Source of the DNA: DATJSJ01 sp035504175
GTDB lineage: Bacteria; Pseudomonadota; Alphaproteobacteria; Acetobacterales; Acetobacteraceae
DNA length: 39,638 nt
Assembly: GCA_035504175.1 (NCBI GenBank)
Contig: DATJSJ010000069.1
Coordinates: 1 to 39,638 of the forward strand
Direction: 5' to 3'
In this document: in pieces, positions 24,694 through 33,890 of the stretch
Position numbering within the stretch: position 1 is the first letter of the stretch
How the letters are laid out: each line of letters opens with the position of its first letter
Made by a program: the position numbers and the translations under genes
Notes under the pieces: model-generated
What the model saw: the letters and a program-made list of their open reading frames with translations, nothing else
Database searches by the model: none
Told to the model about the DNA's origin: nothing

Positions 24694-25293
24694 ATGCACC
24701 CGCTCGATCGCATCGACGCTGTGGCCGCCCCGATGCCGCGGCCGAACGTCGACACCGACCAGATCATCCCCGGCCGCTTCCTGCAGAAGCCGCGTGAGCC
24801 GGGCCTCGGCGGGTTCCTGTTCCGTGACCTGCGCTTCCGCCCGGACGGCTCGGAGGATCCGGATTTCGTGCTGAACCAGCCGGCCGGCCGCGCCGCCCGC
24901 ATCCTGGTCGCCGAGGCGAATTTCGGCTGCGGCTCCTCGCGCGAGAACGCCGTCTGGGCGCTGCACGACCACGGCTTCCGCGCCGTGATCGCCCCGAGCT
25001 TCGGCGACATCTTCGCCAGCAACAGCCTCAAGAACGGGCTGCTGCCGATCCGCCTGCCGGCGGCGGTGGTGGCCGGCCTGCTCGACGAGCTGGCCCGCGA
25101 GCCGGGGCAGACGGTCGCGGTCGATCTCGCTGCCCAGACCGTGACGCTGCCGGGCGGCGCCGTGCACCGCTTCGAGATCGACCCGTTCGCCAGGCACTGC
25201 CTGCTCAACGGGCTCGACGAGCTGGACTACACCCTGTCGCGGGCCGCCGACATCGCCGCCTTCGAGCGGCGCTTCGGGCGGGAGAACGACTGA
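24694..25293 (+). CDS. leuD: 3-isopropylmalate dehydratase-type small subunit
   Basis: The protein has 199 residues, the usual LeuD length. It forms the swivelling domain that completes the active site with LeuC. Typical features are NVDTDQIIPGRFL near the start, the FGCGSSRENAVWAL motif and the FASNSLKNGLLPI segment. The ATG starts 1 bp after the leuC stop, so the pair is translationally coupled. As for leuC, the leucine pathway is the known family role, but neighbouring transporter and hydroxylase genes suggest another substrate. Confidence 0.9.
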   Translation: MHPLDRIDAVAAPMPRPNVDTDQIIPGRFLQKPREPGLGGFLFRDLRFRPDGSEDPDFVLNQPAGRAARILVAEANFGCGSSRENAVWALHDHGFRAVIAPSFGDIFASNSLKNGLLPIRLPAAVVAGLLDELAREPGQTVAVDLAAQTVTLPGGAVHRFEIDPFARHCLLNGLDELDYTLSRAADIAAFERRFGREND

Positions 25294-25462
25294 GCGCGGC
25301 GTCGGGCCACGCGCCCTCGCCTCGTCTAAGGCGATGACCTCATTCCCAACCACGATGCGGGCGGTCCGGCTTATCTCGTAGTCTCGGGGCGATGCCGGGC
25401 CGCACCGCGCCGCCGAAGGGCGGACCGGGAGCGAACGAGAAAGAAGACGGAGGGGAGGAAAA
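25294..25462 (+). promoter_or_regulatory. Leader of the first sugar ABC transporter operon
   Basis: This 169-bp gap after leuD ends with GGGGAGGAAAA directly before the substrate-binding-protein ATG, a very strong ribosome site. Its length suggests a promoter separate from leuCD. I see no clear operator or T-tract terminator. Confidence 0.4.
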
Positions 25463-26482
25463 ATGGTCACCAATCGTCGTGACATGCTGCGCCTGCTGTC
25501 GGCCGCGGCGGCGGCCGGGGCCGTGCCGGCGGCGCTGAGCCGGCCGGCACAGGCGGCGGCGCTGCGCATCGGCATGGTGGTGAAGGTGCTCGGGATCAAC
25601 TATTTCGACGTCTGCCGCGACGGCGGCGTCGAAGCCGCCAAGCAGCTCGGCGGCGTGCAGGTGATTTACACCGGCCCGACCAAGCCGACGGTGGAGGACC
25701 AGATCCAGGTCATCGATTCGCTGATCGCGCAGCAGGTCGACGCGCTCGTGATCTCGGCGAATGATGCGACCGCGCTGGTGCCGACGACCAAGAAGGCGAT
25801 GCGGCGCGGGATCAAGGTGCTGTCCTTCGATTCCGGCATCGTGCCGGCCGGCCGCATCATGCACGTCAACGCGCCGCATGACGATCTGATCGGCGCCAAC
25901 GACGTGCGGATGATCGCCAGGACGCTGAACTACGAGGGCGAGGTTGCCATCCTCTCGGCCACGTCGCAGGCCACCAACCAGAACCTCTGGATCGTCAAGA
26001 TGAAGGAGGAATGGCAGAAGCCGGAATACGCCAAGCTGAAGCTGGTCAGCGTCGTCTACGGCGACGACCAGCTCGACAAGAGCTACCGCGAGGCGCAGGG
26101 CCTGTTCAAGGCGTTCCCCAAGCTGCGCGGCATCATTTCGCCGACCGCCGTCGGCATCGTCGCGGCGGCGAAGGCGGTGGGCGATGCGGGCCTGACCGGA
26201 AAAGTGTTCGTCACCGGTCACGGCCTGCCGTCCGAGATGAAGCCCGCCGTCGAGGCCGGCATCACCCAGACGTTCCAGCTCTGGAACCCCGCCGATCTCG
26301 GCTATGCCGCGGTGATGTTCGCCACCAAGATCATCCGCGGCCAGGCGACCGGTGCGCCCGGCACGACGACGCAGATCGGCCGGCTCGGCGACATGACGAT
26401 CGATGCGCAGGGCAATACCTACCTCAAGCAGCTGCTGGTGTTCGACAAGTCGAACATCGACAAATACGCCAAACTGTTCTAG
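25463..26482 (+). CDS. RhaS-like sugar ABC transporter substrate-binding protein
   Basis: The protein has 339 residues: an N-terminal export signal with a twin-arginine-like start (NRRDMLRLL at 4-12) and cleavage near residue 31-33, then a type I periplasmic-binding fold (Peripla_BP_4). Blocks such as IYTGPTKPTVEDQI, VISANDATALVP, ATNQNLWI, YGDDQLDKSYREAQGL and GLPSEMKP closely resemble RhaS of the rhizobial rhamnose transporter. It would deliver a sugar or sugar-like ligand to the membrane complex encoded next. The gene order binding protein, ATPase, permease, permease equals rhaSTPQ. No rhamnose isomerase, kinase or mutarotase is present, so rhamnose itself is not assured. Confidence 0.88.
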   Translation: MVTNRRDMLRLLSAAAAAGAVPAALSRPAQAAALRIGMVVKVLGINYFDVCRDGGVEAAKQLGGVQVIYTGPTKPTVEDQIQVIDSLIAQQVDALVISANDATALVPTTKKAMRRGIKVLSFDSGIVPAGRIMHVNAPHDDLIGANDVRMIARTLNYEGEVAILSATSQATNQNLWIVKMKEEWQKPEYAKLKLVSVVYGDDQLDKSYREAQGLFKAFPKLRGIISPTAVGIVAAAKAVGDAGLTGKVFVTGHGLPSEMKPAVEAGITQTFQLWNPADLGYAAVMFATKIIRGQATGAPGTTTQIGRLGDMTIDAQGNTYLKQLLVFDKSNIDKYAKLF

Positions 26483-26495
26483 CGATTCTTGAAAC

Positions 26496-26512
26496 CACCC
26501 GCCCCGCGGGTG
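26496..26512 (+). promoter_or_regulatory. Stem-loop between binding-protein and ATPase genes
   Basis: CACCCG-CCCCG-CGGGTG forms a 6-bp perfect stem 14 nt after the binding-protein stop. No T-tract follows. Hairpins at this place commonly protect the upstream message or attenuate read-through, giving more binding protein than membrane components. Confidence 0.5.
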
Positions 26513-26543
26513 CAGGGGAGACGCGCAGGCGAAGCGACCGCCG

Positions 26544-28058
26544 ATGAATGCTCCGGGACCGCCGCTTCTCGAACTGTCGGGCGTCAGCAAGAGCTTTCCC
26601 GGCGTGATGGCGCTGCGCGACGTTCACCTCGAACTCGCGGCGGGCCAGGTCACGGCACTGCTCGGCGAGAACGGCGCGGGCAAATCGACGCTGGTGAAGA
26701 TCCTGACCGGGATCGAGGCGCCCGATGCCGGCCGCATCTCTGTCGCCGGCCAACCTGTCCGCTTCGCCAGCCCGCGCGACGCCTGGGCCGCCGGCATCAC
26801 GGCGATCCACCAGGAAACCATCATGTTCGACGAGCTCTCGGTCGCCGAGAACGTGTTCATGGGCCATATGCAGGTACGCGGCTCCCGGCTGGTGGACTGG
26901 GCGGCGATGCGCCGGCGCACGGCCGAAATCCTGCGCGAGCTGGAAGCCGATTTCGGCCCCGACGTGAAGCTCAAGCGGCTCGGCGTCGCCCAGAAGCACC
27001 TCGTCGAAGTGGCGCGCGCGCTGTCGCATGACGGCCGCATCGTCATCATGGACGAGCCGACCGCGGCGCTCTCCAGCCGCGAGGTCGACGACCTGTTCCG
27101 CATCATCGCGCGCCTGAAGGCGCAGGGCCGCGCGATCCTGTTCATCTCGCACAAATTCGAGGAGGTGTTCCGCATTGCCGACCGGTGGGTGTGCCTGCGC
27201 GACGGCCGGCATGTCGGCGTCGGTGCCATCGGCGAGGTCTCGGCGGGCGAGCTCGTGCGGCTGATGGTCGGGCGACCGGTCGCCGACGTGTTCCCCAAGC
27301 GCGCGGTGCCGATCGGCGCGCCGGTGCTGCAGGTCGAGGATCTCGCCAACGCCACCGAGTTCGCCGATCTCGCCTTCACCCTGCATGCCGGCGAGATTCT
27401 CGGCTTCTACGGCCTGGTCGGCTCCGGCCGGTCGGAGGCGATGCAGGCGCTGTTCGGGCTGTCGCAGCCGCAGCGCGGCACCGTGCGGGTGCGCGGCCGG
27501 GCGGTGCGCATCCGATCGCCCGCGCAGGCGATCGCGGCCGGCCTCGCCTACGTGCCGGAGGACCGCCAGACCCAGGGCGCGGTGCTGCCGTTCGGCATCC
27601 GCGAGAACACCACGCTCGCCAGCCTCGTGCGGCACTGCAACGGCGCATTCCTGTCGCGCGAGCGCGAGCTCGCCACCACCCGCGAGATGGGGCGGCGCTT
27701 CGCCGTCAAGGCGCACAACTGGGAGCAGCCGCTGCGCGAACTCTCCGGCGGCAACCAGCAGAAGATCGTGCTGGGCAAATGGATCGCGACCCGCCCCGCG
27801 ATCCTCATCCTCGACGAGCCGACCAAGGGCATCGACATCGGCTCGAAGGCCGCGGTGCACGCGCTGATCGGCGAGCTGGCCGCCGTGGGGCTCGGCATCA
27901 TCCTGGTCTCCTCGGAGCTGCCCGAGGTGATGGGCATGTCCGACACCATCCTGGTGATGCACGAAGGCCGCATCGCGCGCCGCTTCCGCCGCGGCGAGGC
28001 GACCGCTGAGGCGATCGTCGTTGCCGCCACCGGCACGGCACAGAGTGCCGCGGCATGA
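26544..28058 (+). CDS. CUT2 sugar ABC transporter ATP-binding protein (RhaT/RbsA type)
   Basis: The protein has 504 residues with two nucleotide-binding domains fused, as in RbsA, MglA and rhizobial RhaT. Domain 1 has Walker A GENGAGKST at 41-49, the signature region LGVAQKHLVEVARAL and Walker B IVIMDEP with Asp170-Glu171. Domain 2 has the degenerate Walker A region GLVGSGRSEAM usual for this family, the signature LSGGNQQK and Walker B LILDEP. It powers uptake through the two permeases encoded next. The stop overlaps the first permease start by 4 bp (ATGA). The start at 26544 lacks a strong ribosome site, but the N-terminus aligns well with the family. Confidence 0.92.
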   Translation: MNAPGPPLLELSGVSKSFPGVMALRDVHLELAAGQVTALLGENGAGKSTLVKILTGIEAPDAGRISVAGQPVRFASPRDAWAAGITAIHQETIMFDELSVAENVFMGHMQVRGSRLVDWAAMRRRTAEILRELEADFGPDVKLKRLGVAQKHLVEVARALSHDGRIVIMDEPTAALSSREVDDLFRIIARLKAQGRAILFISHKFEEVFRIADRWVCLRDGRHVGVGAIGEVSAGELVRLMVGRPVADVFPKRAVPIGAPVLQVEDLANATEFADLAFTLHAGEILGFYGLVGSGRSEAMQALFGLSQPQRGTVRVRGRAVRIRSPAQAIAAGLAYVPEDRQTQGAVLPFGIRENTTLASLVRHCNGAFLSRERELATTREMGRRFAVKAHNWEQPLRELSGGNQQKIVLGKWIATRPAILILDEPTKGIDIGSKAAVHALIGELAAVGLGIILVSSELPEVMGMSDTILVMHEGRIARRFRRGEATAEAIVVAATGTAQSAAA

Positions 28059-29056
28059 GCCTCGCCGCGCGGCTGCGATCCCGCGAGGGCGCGCTGGCGC
28101 TCATCATCGCCGTGCTCGCCGGCGCCGTCGCGCTGCGCGCCCCCACCTTCCTCTCGCCGCACAACATCCTCGTCGTCCTCACCGACACGTCCTTCCTGTT
28201 CATCCTGGCGCTGGGCCAGACCGGCGTCCTGCTGACCCGCGGCATCGACCTCTCGGTCGCTGCCAATCTCGCGCTCACCGGCATGATCGTGGCGCTGACC
28301 GCGCACGCGCTGCCGGGCATGCCGATCGTCGCCGTGATCGCACTCGCCCTGCTGGTCGGCCTCGGACTCGGGCTGATCAACGGGTTCGTCGTGGCCGCTA
28401 TCGGCGTGCCGCCGATCGTCACCACGCTCGGCACGCTCACCATCTATCGCGGCACCATCTTCGCCATCGCCGGCGGCCGCTGGCTGACGCAGAGCGACAT
28501 GAGTGCTGCCTTCCTCGGCTTTCCCAAGGCGACGGTGCTGGGCGTGCCCGCCCTGCTATGGGTCGCCGTCATCGTCGCGGCGGCAATGACGGTGTTCCTG
28601 ACCGGCACGCGCACCGGCCGGGCGATCTACGCGGTCGGCGGCAATCCCGTCGCGGCGCACTATTGCGGCATCCGCATCGCGCGCGTGCAGGTGCTGGTCT
28701 ACGCGATCTCCGGCGCGCTTGCCGGGCTGTGCGGCTATCTCTGGGTGGCACGCTACGGCATCGCCTATGTCGAGATCGCGATCGGCTACGAGCTCACCGT
28801 GATCGCCGCCTGCGTGATCGGCGGCGTCTCGATCGCCGGCGGCGCCGGCAGCGTCGCCGGCGCGCTGCTTGGCGCGCTGTTCCTCGGCGTCATCGTCGAT
28901 GCGCTGCCGGTCATCGACGTGTCGCCGTTCTGGCAGACGGCGCTTTCCGGCGCGGTGATCCTGGCGGCTATCGTGGTCAACGCGCGCGCCGACCGCGCCG
29001 GCGGAAAGATCATCCTGCCCGAGGCGCGGCGCGCGCTGCGCGCCGGCGCGCGATGA
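28055..29056 (+). CDS. Sugar ABC transporter permease (RhaP-like)
   Basis: The protein has 333 residues with about eight to ten membrane helices of the BPD_transp_2 family. The conserved region GQTGVLLTRGIDLSVAANLAL near residues 55-75 and GNPVAAHYCGIRIARVQVLVYAISG near 196-220 are typical of the ribose/rhamnose class. It pairs with the next permease as a heterodimeric channel. It overlaps the ATPase gene and the second permease gene by 4 bp each (ATGA), so the complex is made stoichiometrically. Confidence 0.92.
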   Translation: MSLAARLRSREGALALIIAVLAGAVALRAPTFLSPHNILVVLTDTSFLFILALGQTGVLLTRGIDLSVAANLALTGMIVALTAHALPGMPIVAVIALALLVGLGLGLINGFVVAAIGVPPIVTTLGTLTIYRGTIFAIAGGRWLTQSDMSAAFLGFPKATVLGVPALLWVAVIVAAAMTVFLTGTRTGRAIYAVGGNPVAAHYCGIRIARVQVLVYAISGALAGLCGYLWVARYGIAYVEIAIGYELTVIAACVIGGVSIAGGAGSVAGALLGALFLGVIVDALPVIDVSPFWQTALSGAVILAAIVVNARADRAGGKIILPEARRALRAGAR

Positions 29057-30174
29057 ATGCGCCGCCGCCGGTCGTCGCCGAGCGCTATCGGGTCGCCGAC
29101 CGCGCGCCGCATCGGCCGGCTGATCTGCTGCTGCGGTGGGAGAGCGTGCTGGTCCTGCTGCTGGCCGCCGCGATCGTCGTCAACACGCTGATCTCGCCGC
29201 ATTTCCTCAACGTCTACAACCTTTCCGACGCGACCGCCGATTTTTCCGAGCAGGCGATCATCGCGCTGCCGATGGCGCTCCTGATCCTGGTGCGGGAGAT
29301 CGACCTGTCCGTCTCCGCGATCATCGCGCTCGCCTCGCTGGCGATCGGCCTGTGCTCGCGCGCGGGCGAGCCGGCCTGGCTGCTGGTCGCCGCCGCACTT
29401 GCGGTCGGTGCGCTGTGCGGCGCCGTCAACGGCGCGCTGGTCGCGGTCGTCCGGCTGCCCTCGATCGTCGTCACCATCGGCACGATGTCGCTGTTCCGCG
29501 GCATCGCGCAGGTGGCGCTGGGCGACAAGGCGATCACCGGCTACTCGAATGCGTTCCAGTCGATCGGACAGGGCGCGGTGCTCGACTGGCCGCCGCTGCC
29601 GGCCTCCTTCGTGCTGTTCCTGCTGCTCTCGTTGGTGTTCGGCATCGCGCTGCACCGTACCCGCTACGGCCGCGCGCTGTACGCGATCGGCAGCAATCCG
29701 GTCGCCGCGCGGTTTTCCGGCCTGCCGGTGGACCGGGCGCGCTTCCTGCTGTTCGTGCTGAGCGGCCTGCTGTCCGGCCTGGCCGGCGCGCTGCTCACCG
29801 CACGCATCGGCTCGACGCGGCCGAACATCGCGCTCGGCTGGGAACTGACCGTCGTGACGATGGTGGTGCTGGGCGGCTTCTCCATCGCCGGCGGCGAGGG
29901 GACGATCCCCGGGCTCGTGCTGGCCGTGTTCCTGCTCGGCACGGTCACCTGGGGCCTGTCGCTGGTGAACATCCCGGCCGTGGAGATCTCGGTGCTGGTC
30001 GGCGCACTCATGATCGTGGCGATCGCCCTGCCGATCCTGCTGCGCCGCCTGACGCGGCACTGGCGGCCGGAGACGGCCGCGCCGCTTCGCTCCCGCAGCA
30101 TCGGCAACGACGACGTGCCCGTTTCGAACCGCGACTTCCCGGACCCGGAGGGCGCCTCTACCCGGGATCAGTAA
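29053..30174 (+). CDS. Sugar ABC transporter permease (RhaQ-like)
   Basis: The protein has 373 residues of the BPD_transp_2 family. Motifs include LILVREIDLSVSAIIALASL and GSNPVAARFSGLPVDRARFLLF; a hydrophilic tail of about 35 residues ends the protein. The ATG at 29053 overlaps the preceding stop by 4 bp, so the longer in-frame Arg/Pro-rich upstream reading is not coding. It is the last gene of the rhaSTPQ-like set. A 123-bp gap separates it from the serine hydrolase gene. Confidence 0.92.
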   Translation: MNAPPPVVAERYRVADRAPHRPADLLLRWESVLVLLLAAAIVVNTLISPHFLNVYNLSDATADFSEQAIIALPMALLILVREIDLSVSAIIALASLAIGLCSRAGEPAWLLVAAALAVGALCGAVNGALVAVVRLPSIVVTIGTMSLFRGIAQVALGDKAITGYSNAFQSIGQGAVLDWPPLPASFVLFLLLSLVFGIALHRTRYGRALYAIGSNPVAARFSGLPVDRARFLLFVLSGLLSGLAGALLTARIGSTRPNIALGWELTVVTMVVLGGFSIAGGEGTIPGLVLAVFLLGTVTWGLSLVNIPAVEISVLVGALMIVAIALPILLRRLTRHWRPETAAPLRSRSIGNDDVPVSNRDFPDPEGASTRDQ

Positions 30175-30297
30175 GAAACTTATCCGCTTCGGGGGGCGAC
30201 GAGGACTGGTCGCGTCCTGGCCAGAAATCCAAGCACCGCAGCGGTGGCGGAGCTTGGGGCATCGGGCGGGAATGGAAGGGGAGGAGACACAACAGCC

Positions 30298-31476
30298 GTG
30301 AAGGCCGACAGTGACATCGACACTGTGCTCGACGCCGCCGTGCAGGCGGGCGCGGTGCCGGGCGTGCTCGCCGCCGTGGTCGATGACCGGCGCACGCTCT
30401 ACGAGGGCGGTTTCGGCCGCCGCGGCCTGGCGAACGATCACCCGATGTCGCTCGATACCGTCGTCTGGTTCGCGTCCATGACCAAGGCACTGGTCGCCGC
30501 CGGCGCGATGCAGCTCATCGAACAGGGCAGGGCGGAGCTCGACGAACCGGCCGCGCGCTACATGCCGGAGCTCGGCTCGCCGCAGGTGCTGGAAGGGTTT
30601 GACGACGCCGGCAAGCCCCGCCTGCGCGCGGCGAAGCGACCGATCACGGTGCGGCATCTGTTCACGCACACGTCGGGCTTCGGCTACGACATCTGGAACG
30701 CCGACGTGCTTCGCTACATGACGGAGTACGACCTCCCGCCGCTGACCGATTGCAGGAAGAAGTCGCTGCACCAGCCGCTCGCCTGCGACCCCGGCACGCG
30801 CTGGGAATACGGGATCAGCATCGACTGGGTGGGCCAGCTCGTCGAGACGCTGAGCGGCCGCTCGCTGCGCGACTACCTGCGCGCCGAACTGTTCGACCCG
30901 TTGGGCATGGTTGACACGGACTTCATCATCGGCCCCTCGCAGCGCCGCCGTCTCGCCGGAATGCACCAGCGCCATCCGGACGGCACGCTGGAGCCGATCG
31001 TGTTGGAGGTCCACCAGCAACCGGAATTCTTCATGGGTGGCGGCGGCTGCTACGGCACCGTCCGCGACTATGCGGCCTTCGTGCAGATGATCGCCGGCCG
31101 GGGCCGCGCGCGCACCGGCGCGCGGGTGCTGAAGCCGGAGACGGTCGCGCTGATGGGCCGGAATGCCATCGGCGAGCTGGCCGCGGGAGAACTGAACGCC
31201 GTGCTGCCGACGCGCGCCAACAGCTCGAACTTCTTTCCCGGCATGCGGCAGGGTTGGGGGCTGAGCTTCCTGATCAACCCCGAGCCCTCGCCGGCCGGCC
31301 GCAGCGCCGGCAGCCTGTGCTGGGGCGGCCTCGCCAACACCTACTACTGGATCGACCCGACCCGCCGCGTCGGCGGCGTCATCGCCACCCAGATCCTGCC
31401 CTTCGCCGACCCGACCGTGCTGGCGCTCTACGACGCTTTCGAGCGCGCCGCCTATCGCACGCTCGTCCCCGCCTGA
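30298..31476 (+). CDS. Serine hydrolase, beta-lactamase/EstB family
   Basis: The protein has 392 residues of the class C beta-lactamase-like family (Pfam Beta-lactamase). The catalytic pair is in SMTK at 60-63 (Ser60, Lys63), the Tyr is in EYGISIDW (Tyr171), and the later GGGGCYGTVRDYAAF and WGGLANTYYWIDP segments resemble carboxylesterase EstB-type enzymes. There is no signal peptide, so it is cytosolic and more likely an esterase or lactone/amide hydrolase than an antibiotic resistance enzyme. The start is taken as GTG at 30298 with GGGGAGGAG about 11 nt upstream; an upstream GTG at 30244 is less likely. It sits between two sugar-type ABC transporters and may process an imported ester or conjugate. 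Confidence 0.85.
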   Translation: MKADSDIDTVLDAAVQAGAVPGVLAAVVDDRRTLYEGGFGRRGLANDHPMSLDTVVWFASMTKALVAAGAMQLIEQGRAELDEPAARYMPELGSPQVLEGFDDAGKPRLRAAKRPITVRHLFTHTSGFGYDIWNADVLRYMTEYDLPPLTDCRKKSLHQPLACDPGTRWEYGISIDWVGQLVETLSGRSLRDYLRAELFDPLGMVDTDFIIGPSQRRRLAGMHQRHPDGTLEPIVLEVHQQPEFFMGGGGCYGTVRDYAAFVQMIAGRGRARTGARVLKPETVALMGRNAIGELAAGELNAVLPTRANSSNFFPGMRQGWGLSFLINPEPSPAGRSAGSLCWGGLANTYYWIDPTRRVGGVIATQILPFADPTVLALYDAFERAAYRTLVPA

Positions 31477-31620
31477 CCGCGCATCGCCAGGCGCGAGGGG
31501 CGCGTGCCGAGCCACGACTTCGGCCACCCTGCCGGCCTTCCTATACAGGAGGCTCGCGGGCACGGGTGGCCATATGCCGCCGCCGAGGCGCGGATCACGA
31601 CCAAAACGGGGAGGACAAGA

Positions 31621-32865
31621 ATGAACCGATTGCGGCGCATCTCGATCAAGGCCGTCGGCCTTGCCGTGGCGCTCGGGGCGCTGTGCCTCGGCGGCCTCGC
31701 CCTGCGTCCGGTGGATGCGGCGGTCGCAACGCCGTCCGCGGCGCAGCAGGCGAAGGATCTGGCGAACGTTCCGAAGGACGCGCGCCAGTATTATGAGGGC
31801 TACTGGTTCGCGACCGACAGGATCGTCAGCAATCCGCTGGCCGACTGGCATCCGCACAAGCCGCCGTGGCAGGTCTGCCACAACGACTCCTATCTCGGCA
31901 ATTCGTGGCGTGCCAACCTCGTCGCCGAGCTGCGGCTGCTCACCAGGCAGCTCGCCAAGCAAGGGCTGGCCAAGCCCAATCTGATCGTTACCAACTCGAA
32001 CGGCGACATCAATCTGGAGCTCTCGCAGCTCAAGGCCGAAGTCGCGCAGGGCTGTGACGTGATCATGAGCTATCCGGGCTCGGCGACCGGCCTGTGCTCG
32101 GGGATTCATGACGCCTTCAAGAAGGGCGTCCTGTTCGTCTCGATCGATTCGATCGTCGACTGCCCGGAGGCGATCAACGTCGCCACCAATCCGTACTGGC
32201 GCGGCAAGTTCGAGGGCGAGTGGATCCTGAAGGCGATCCACGACAAGGGCAACATCGTCGCCATGAACGGCCAGCCGGGCACCTCGAACACCTACGCGGA
32301 ACGCGTGGGATTGCAGGATGCGGTCAACGCCGCCGACGCGCAGGGCGGGCATGCGAAGGTGATCGGCGACCTGTACGGCATGTGGACGGGTTCGGTTGCC
32401 AAGACCGAGATGCTGAAATTCCTCGCGACCCATCCGCAGCCGGTCAGCGCCGTGTTTTCCACCGGCAACATGGGCGTGGGTGTCGGCCAGGCGCTGCAGC
32501 AATCCGGCCGCCCGCTCGCCGTCATCACCGAAGTGACCAATCTGTGCAGCTACCTCGCCTACTGGAAGGAGAACAACCTTAAGGCGCTCACCTTCGTGCA
32601 GGATGGCGGCCCGATGGCGTATTCGGCCTTCGTCCCGGCGATGCACATCATGGCCGGGCAGAAGCCGAAGGTGAATGTCATTTTCATGCCGCTGCCGATC
32701 ATCAGCGCGCAGAATTTCGACGACTATTACGAGCCGTCGATGACCGTGCAGAGCACCTGCTTCGCCAACGGCAAGGATCTGCACCTGGTGCCGGACAGCT
32801 ACTTCGACCAGTTCTTCACTGGCAACGAGACGATGCCGAAGATCGAGGTCGTCGCGACACCCTGA
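31621..32865 (+). CDS. Second sugar ABC transporter substrate-binding protein
   Basis: The protein has 414 residues with an N-terminal signal (about 1-34, cleavage near VDA-A), followed by a periplasmic-binding fold of the ribose-like type (Peripla_BP_4), longer than the first binding protein by 75 residues. It contains six or so Cys residues in the mature part (VCHND, GCDV, LCSGI, VDCPE, LCSYL, TCFANG), which may form disulfides. The ATG follows GGGGAGG by about 7 nt. It heads a second transporter whose gene order (binding protein, permease, ATPase, permease) differs from the first. The ligand is unknown. Confidence 0.88.
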   Translation: MNRLRRISIKAVGLAVALGALCLGGLALRPVDAAVATPSAAQQAKDLANVPKDARQYYEGYWFATDRIVSNPLADWHPHKPPWQVCHNDSYLGNSWRANLVAELRLLTRQLAKQGLAKPNLIVTNSNGDINLELSQLKAEVAQGCDVIMSYPGSATGLCSGIHDAFKKGVLFVSIDSIVDCPEAINVATNPYWRGKFEGEWILKAIHDKGNIVAMNGQPGTSNTYAERVGLQDAVNAADAQGGHAKVIGDLYGMWTGSVAKTEMLKFLATHPQPVSAVFSTGNMGVGVGQALQQSGRPLAVITEVTNLCSYLAYWKENNLKALTFVQDGGPMAYSAFVPAMHIMAGQKPKVNVIFMPLPIISAQNFDDYYEPSMTVQSTCFANGKDLHLVPDSYFDQFFTGNETMPKIEVVATP

Positions 32866-32881
32866 GCGTCGCGGAACGGGC

Positions 32882-32904
32882 GCCCGTCCCAGGCGGGGAC
32901 GGGC
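32882..32904 (+). promoter_or_regulatory. Stem-loop between binding-protein and permease genes
   Basis: GCCCGTCCC, a 5-nt loop and GGGACGGGC form a perfect 9-bp stem 17 nt after the binding-protein stop codon and about 30 nt before the permease start. No T-tract follows. As at 26496-26512, it is placed to stabilise the binding-protein message or limit read-through. Confidence 0.6.
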
Positions 32905-32933
32905 GGCCTGGCCTGCCGGGAGGTTTCGCCGTC

Positions 32934-33890
32934 ATGCATCTCCTGAGGCGCGTCGCCGGACACGGCATGCCGTTCGCGCTGGCGGTCGCGCTGTTTTTCG
33001 TCATCAACCTGGTCATCCCCGGCTACGCCAATCTCAACAGCCTGCTGTCGCTGCTGCTTCTCGCCAGCCTGCTCGGGCTGGCGGCGATCGGCCAGACGCT
33101 GACCATCTTGATCGGCGGCTTCGACATGTCGATCCCGGCGGTGATCGGGCTGGCCAACGTGCTCACGGCGCTGCTGTACGGCGCGGGCGTGCCGATCTGG
33201 ACCGCGGCCGTCGTCATCTTCGCGATCGCTGCCGTCATCGGCTTCCTCAACGGCTTCGCCGCGCGCTATCTGCGCCTCAATCCGCTGGTGGTCACGCTGG
33301 CGATGGGCTCGATCGTGCTCGGGGCGATCTGGGCCGGCACGCACGGCGAAGTCGCGGGCTCGGTGCCGAACTGGCTCGTGCAGACAGTCTCGGTGATCGG
33401 CCGGACCGGCCCGATCCCGCTGCCCGGCGTGGTCGTGCTGTGGATCGTGGTCATCGCCGGCGTGCTGCTGCTGGAACGACGCAGCGTGCTCGGCCGCTGG
33501 ATCTTCGCCGCCGGCGCGAACCCGCGCGCCGCCGAACTCGCCGGCGTGCCGATGCTCGGCGTCTGGATCACCGTCTACGTGCTCAGCGCCGTGCTCGCGG
33601 CCCTCACCGGCATCCTGCTCGCCGGCTTCAGCGGTGCCGCTGATCCGAGCGTCGGCGCCCCTTACCTGGTCACCACCGTCGCCGCGGTCGTGGTCGGCGG
33701 CACGCCGCTGACCGGCGGGCGCGGCGGCTACGGCCGCACGGTCGCCGGCTGTTTCGTCGTTACCGAGCTCAGCACGCTGCTGGTCGGCCTCGGGCTGGAC
33801 CAGGCAGGCCAGCAGATGTGCCTCGGCTTCCTGATCGTGGCCCTGGTCGCGATCTACGGCCGTGAAGCGCCGTTGAGTCTGCGCCTGTGA
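32934..33890 (+). CDS. Sugar-type ABC transporter permease
   Basis: The protein has 318 residues of the BPD_transp_2 family with about nine or ten helices. Conserved blocks are GQTLTILIGGFDMSIPAVIGLANV near 57-80 and GANPRAAELAGVPMLGVWITVYVLS near 192-216. The ATG follows GGGAGG. Its stop overlaps the GTG start of the ATPase gene (GTGA at 33887-33890). It forms half of the membrane channel with the permease at 35449. Confidence 0.9.
   Translation: MHLLRRVAGHGMPFALAVALFFVINLVIPGYANLNSLLSLLLLASLLGLAAIGQTLTILIGGFDMSIPAVIGLANVLTALLYGAGVPIWTAAVVIFAIAAVIGFLNGFAARYLRLNPLVVTLAMGSIVLGAIWAGTHGEVAGSVPNWLVQTVSVIGRTGPIPLPGVVVLWIVVIAGVLLLERRSVLGRWIFAAGANPRAAELAGVPMLGVWITVYVLSAVLAALTGILLAGFSGAADPSVGAPYLVTTVAAVVVGGTPLTGGRGGYGRTVAGCFVVTELSTLLVGLGLDQAGQQMCLGFLIVALVAIYGREAPLSLRL

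Noticed and set aside
20792..25293. Ordinary leucine biosynthesis cluster
   Set aside because: Not excluded, but leuA is missing, leuB is split from leuCD by a divergent lysR, and the neighbours are catabolic or transport genes.
25463..30174. A rhamnose utilisation locus
   Set aside because: The transporter resembles RhaSTPQ in sequence and order, but no rhamnose isomerase, kinase, aldolase, dehydrogenase or mutarotase is in the window.
30298..31476. A true beta-lactamase resistance gene
   Set aside because: The SxxK and Tyr motifs fit the wider serine hydrolase/EstB family; no signal peptide, and the context is a transport/catabolic cluster.
28786..32784. A 1332-residue open frame on the minus strand across the transporter genes
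   Set aside because: It is Arg/Gln/His-rich with no domain resemblance and lies opposite well-supported CUT2 genes with overlapping starts and stops; an antisense effect of GC-rich codons.
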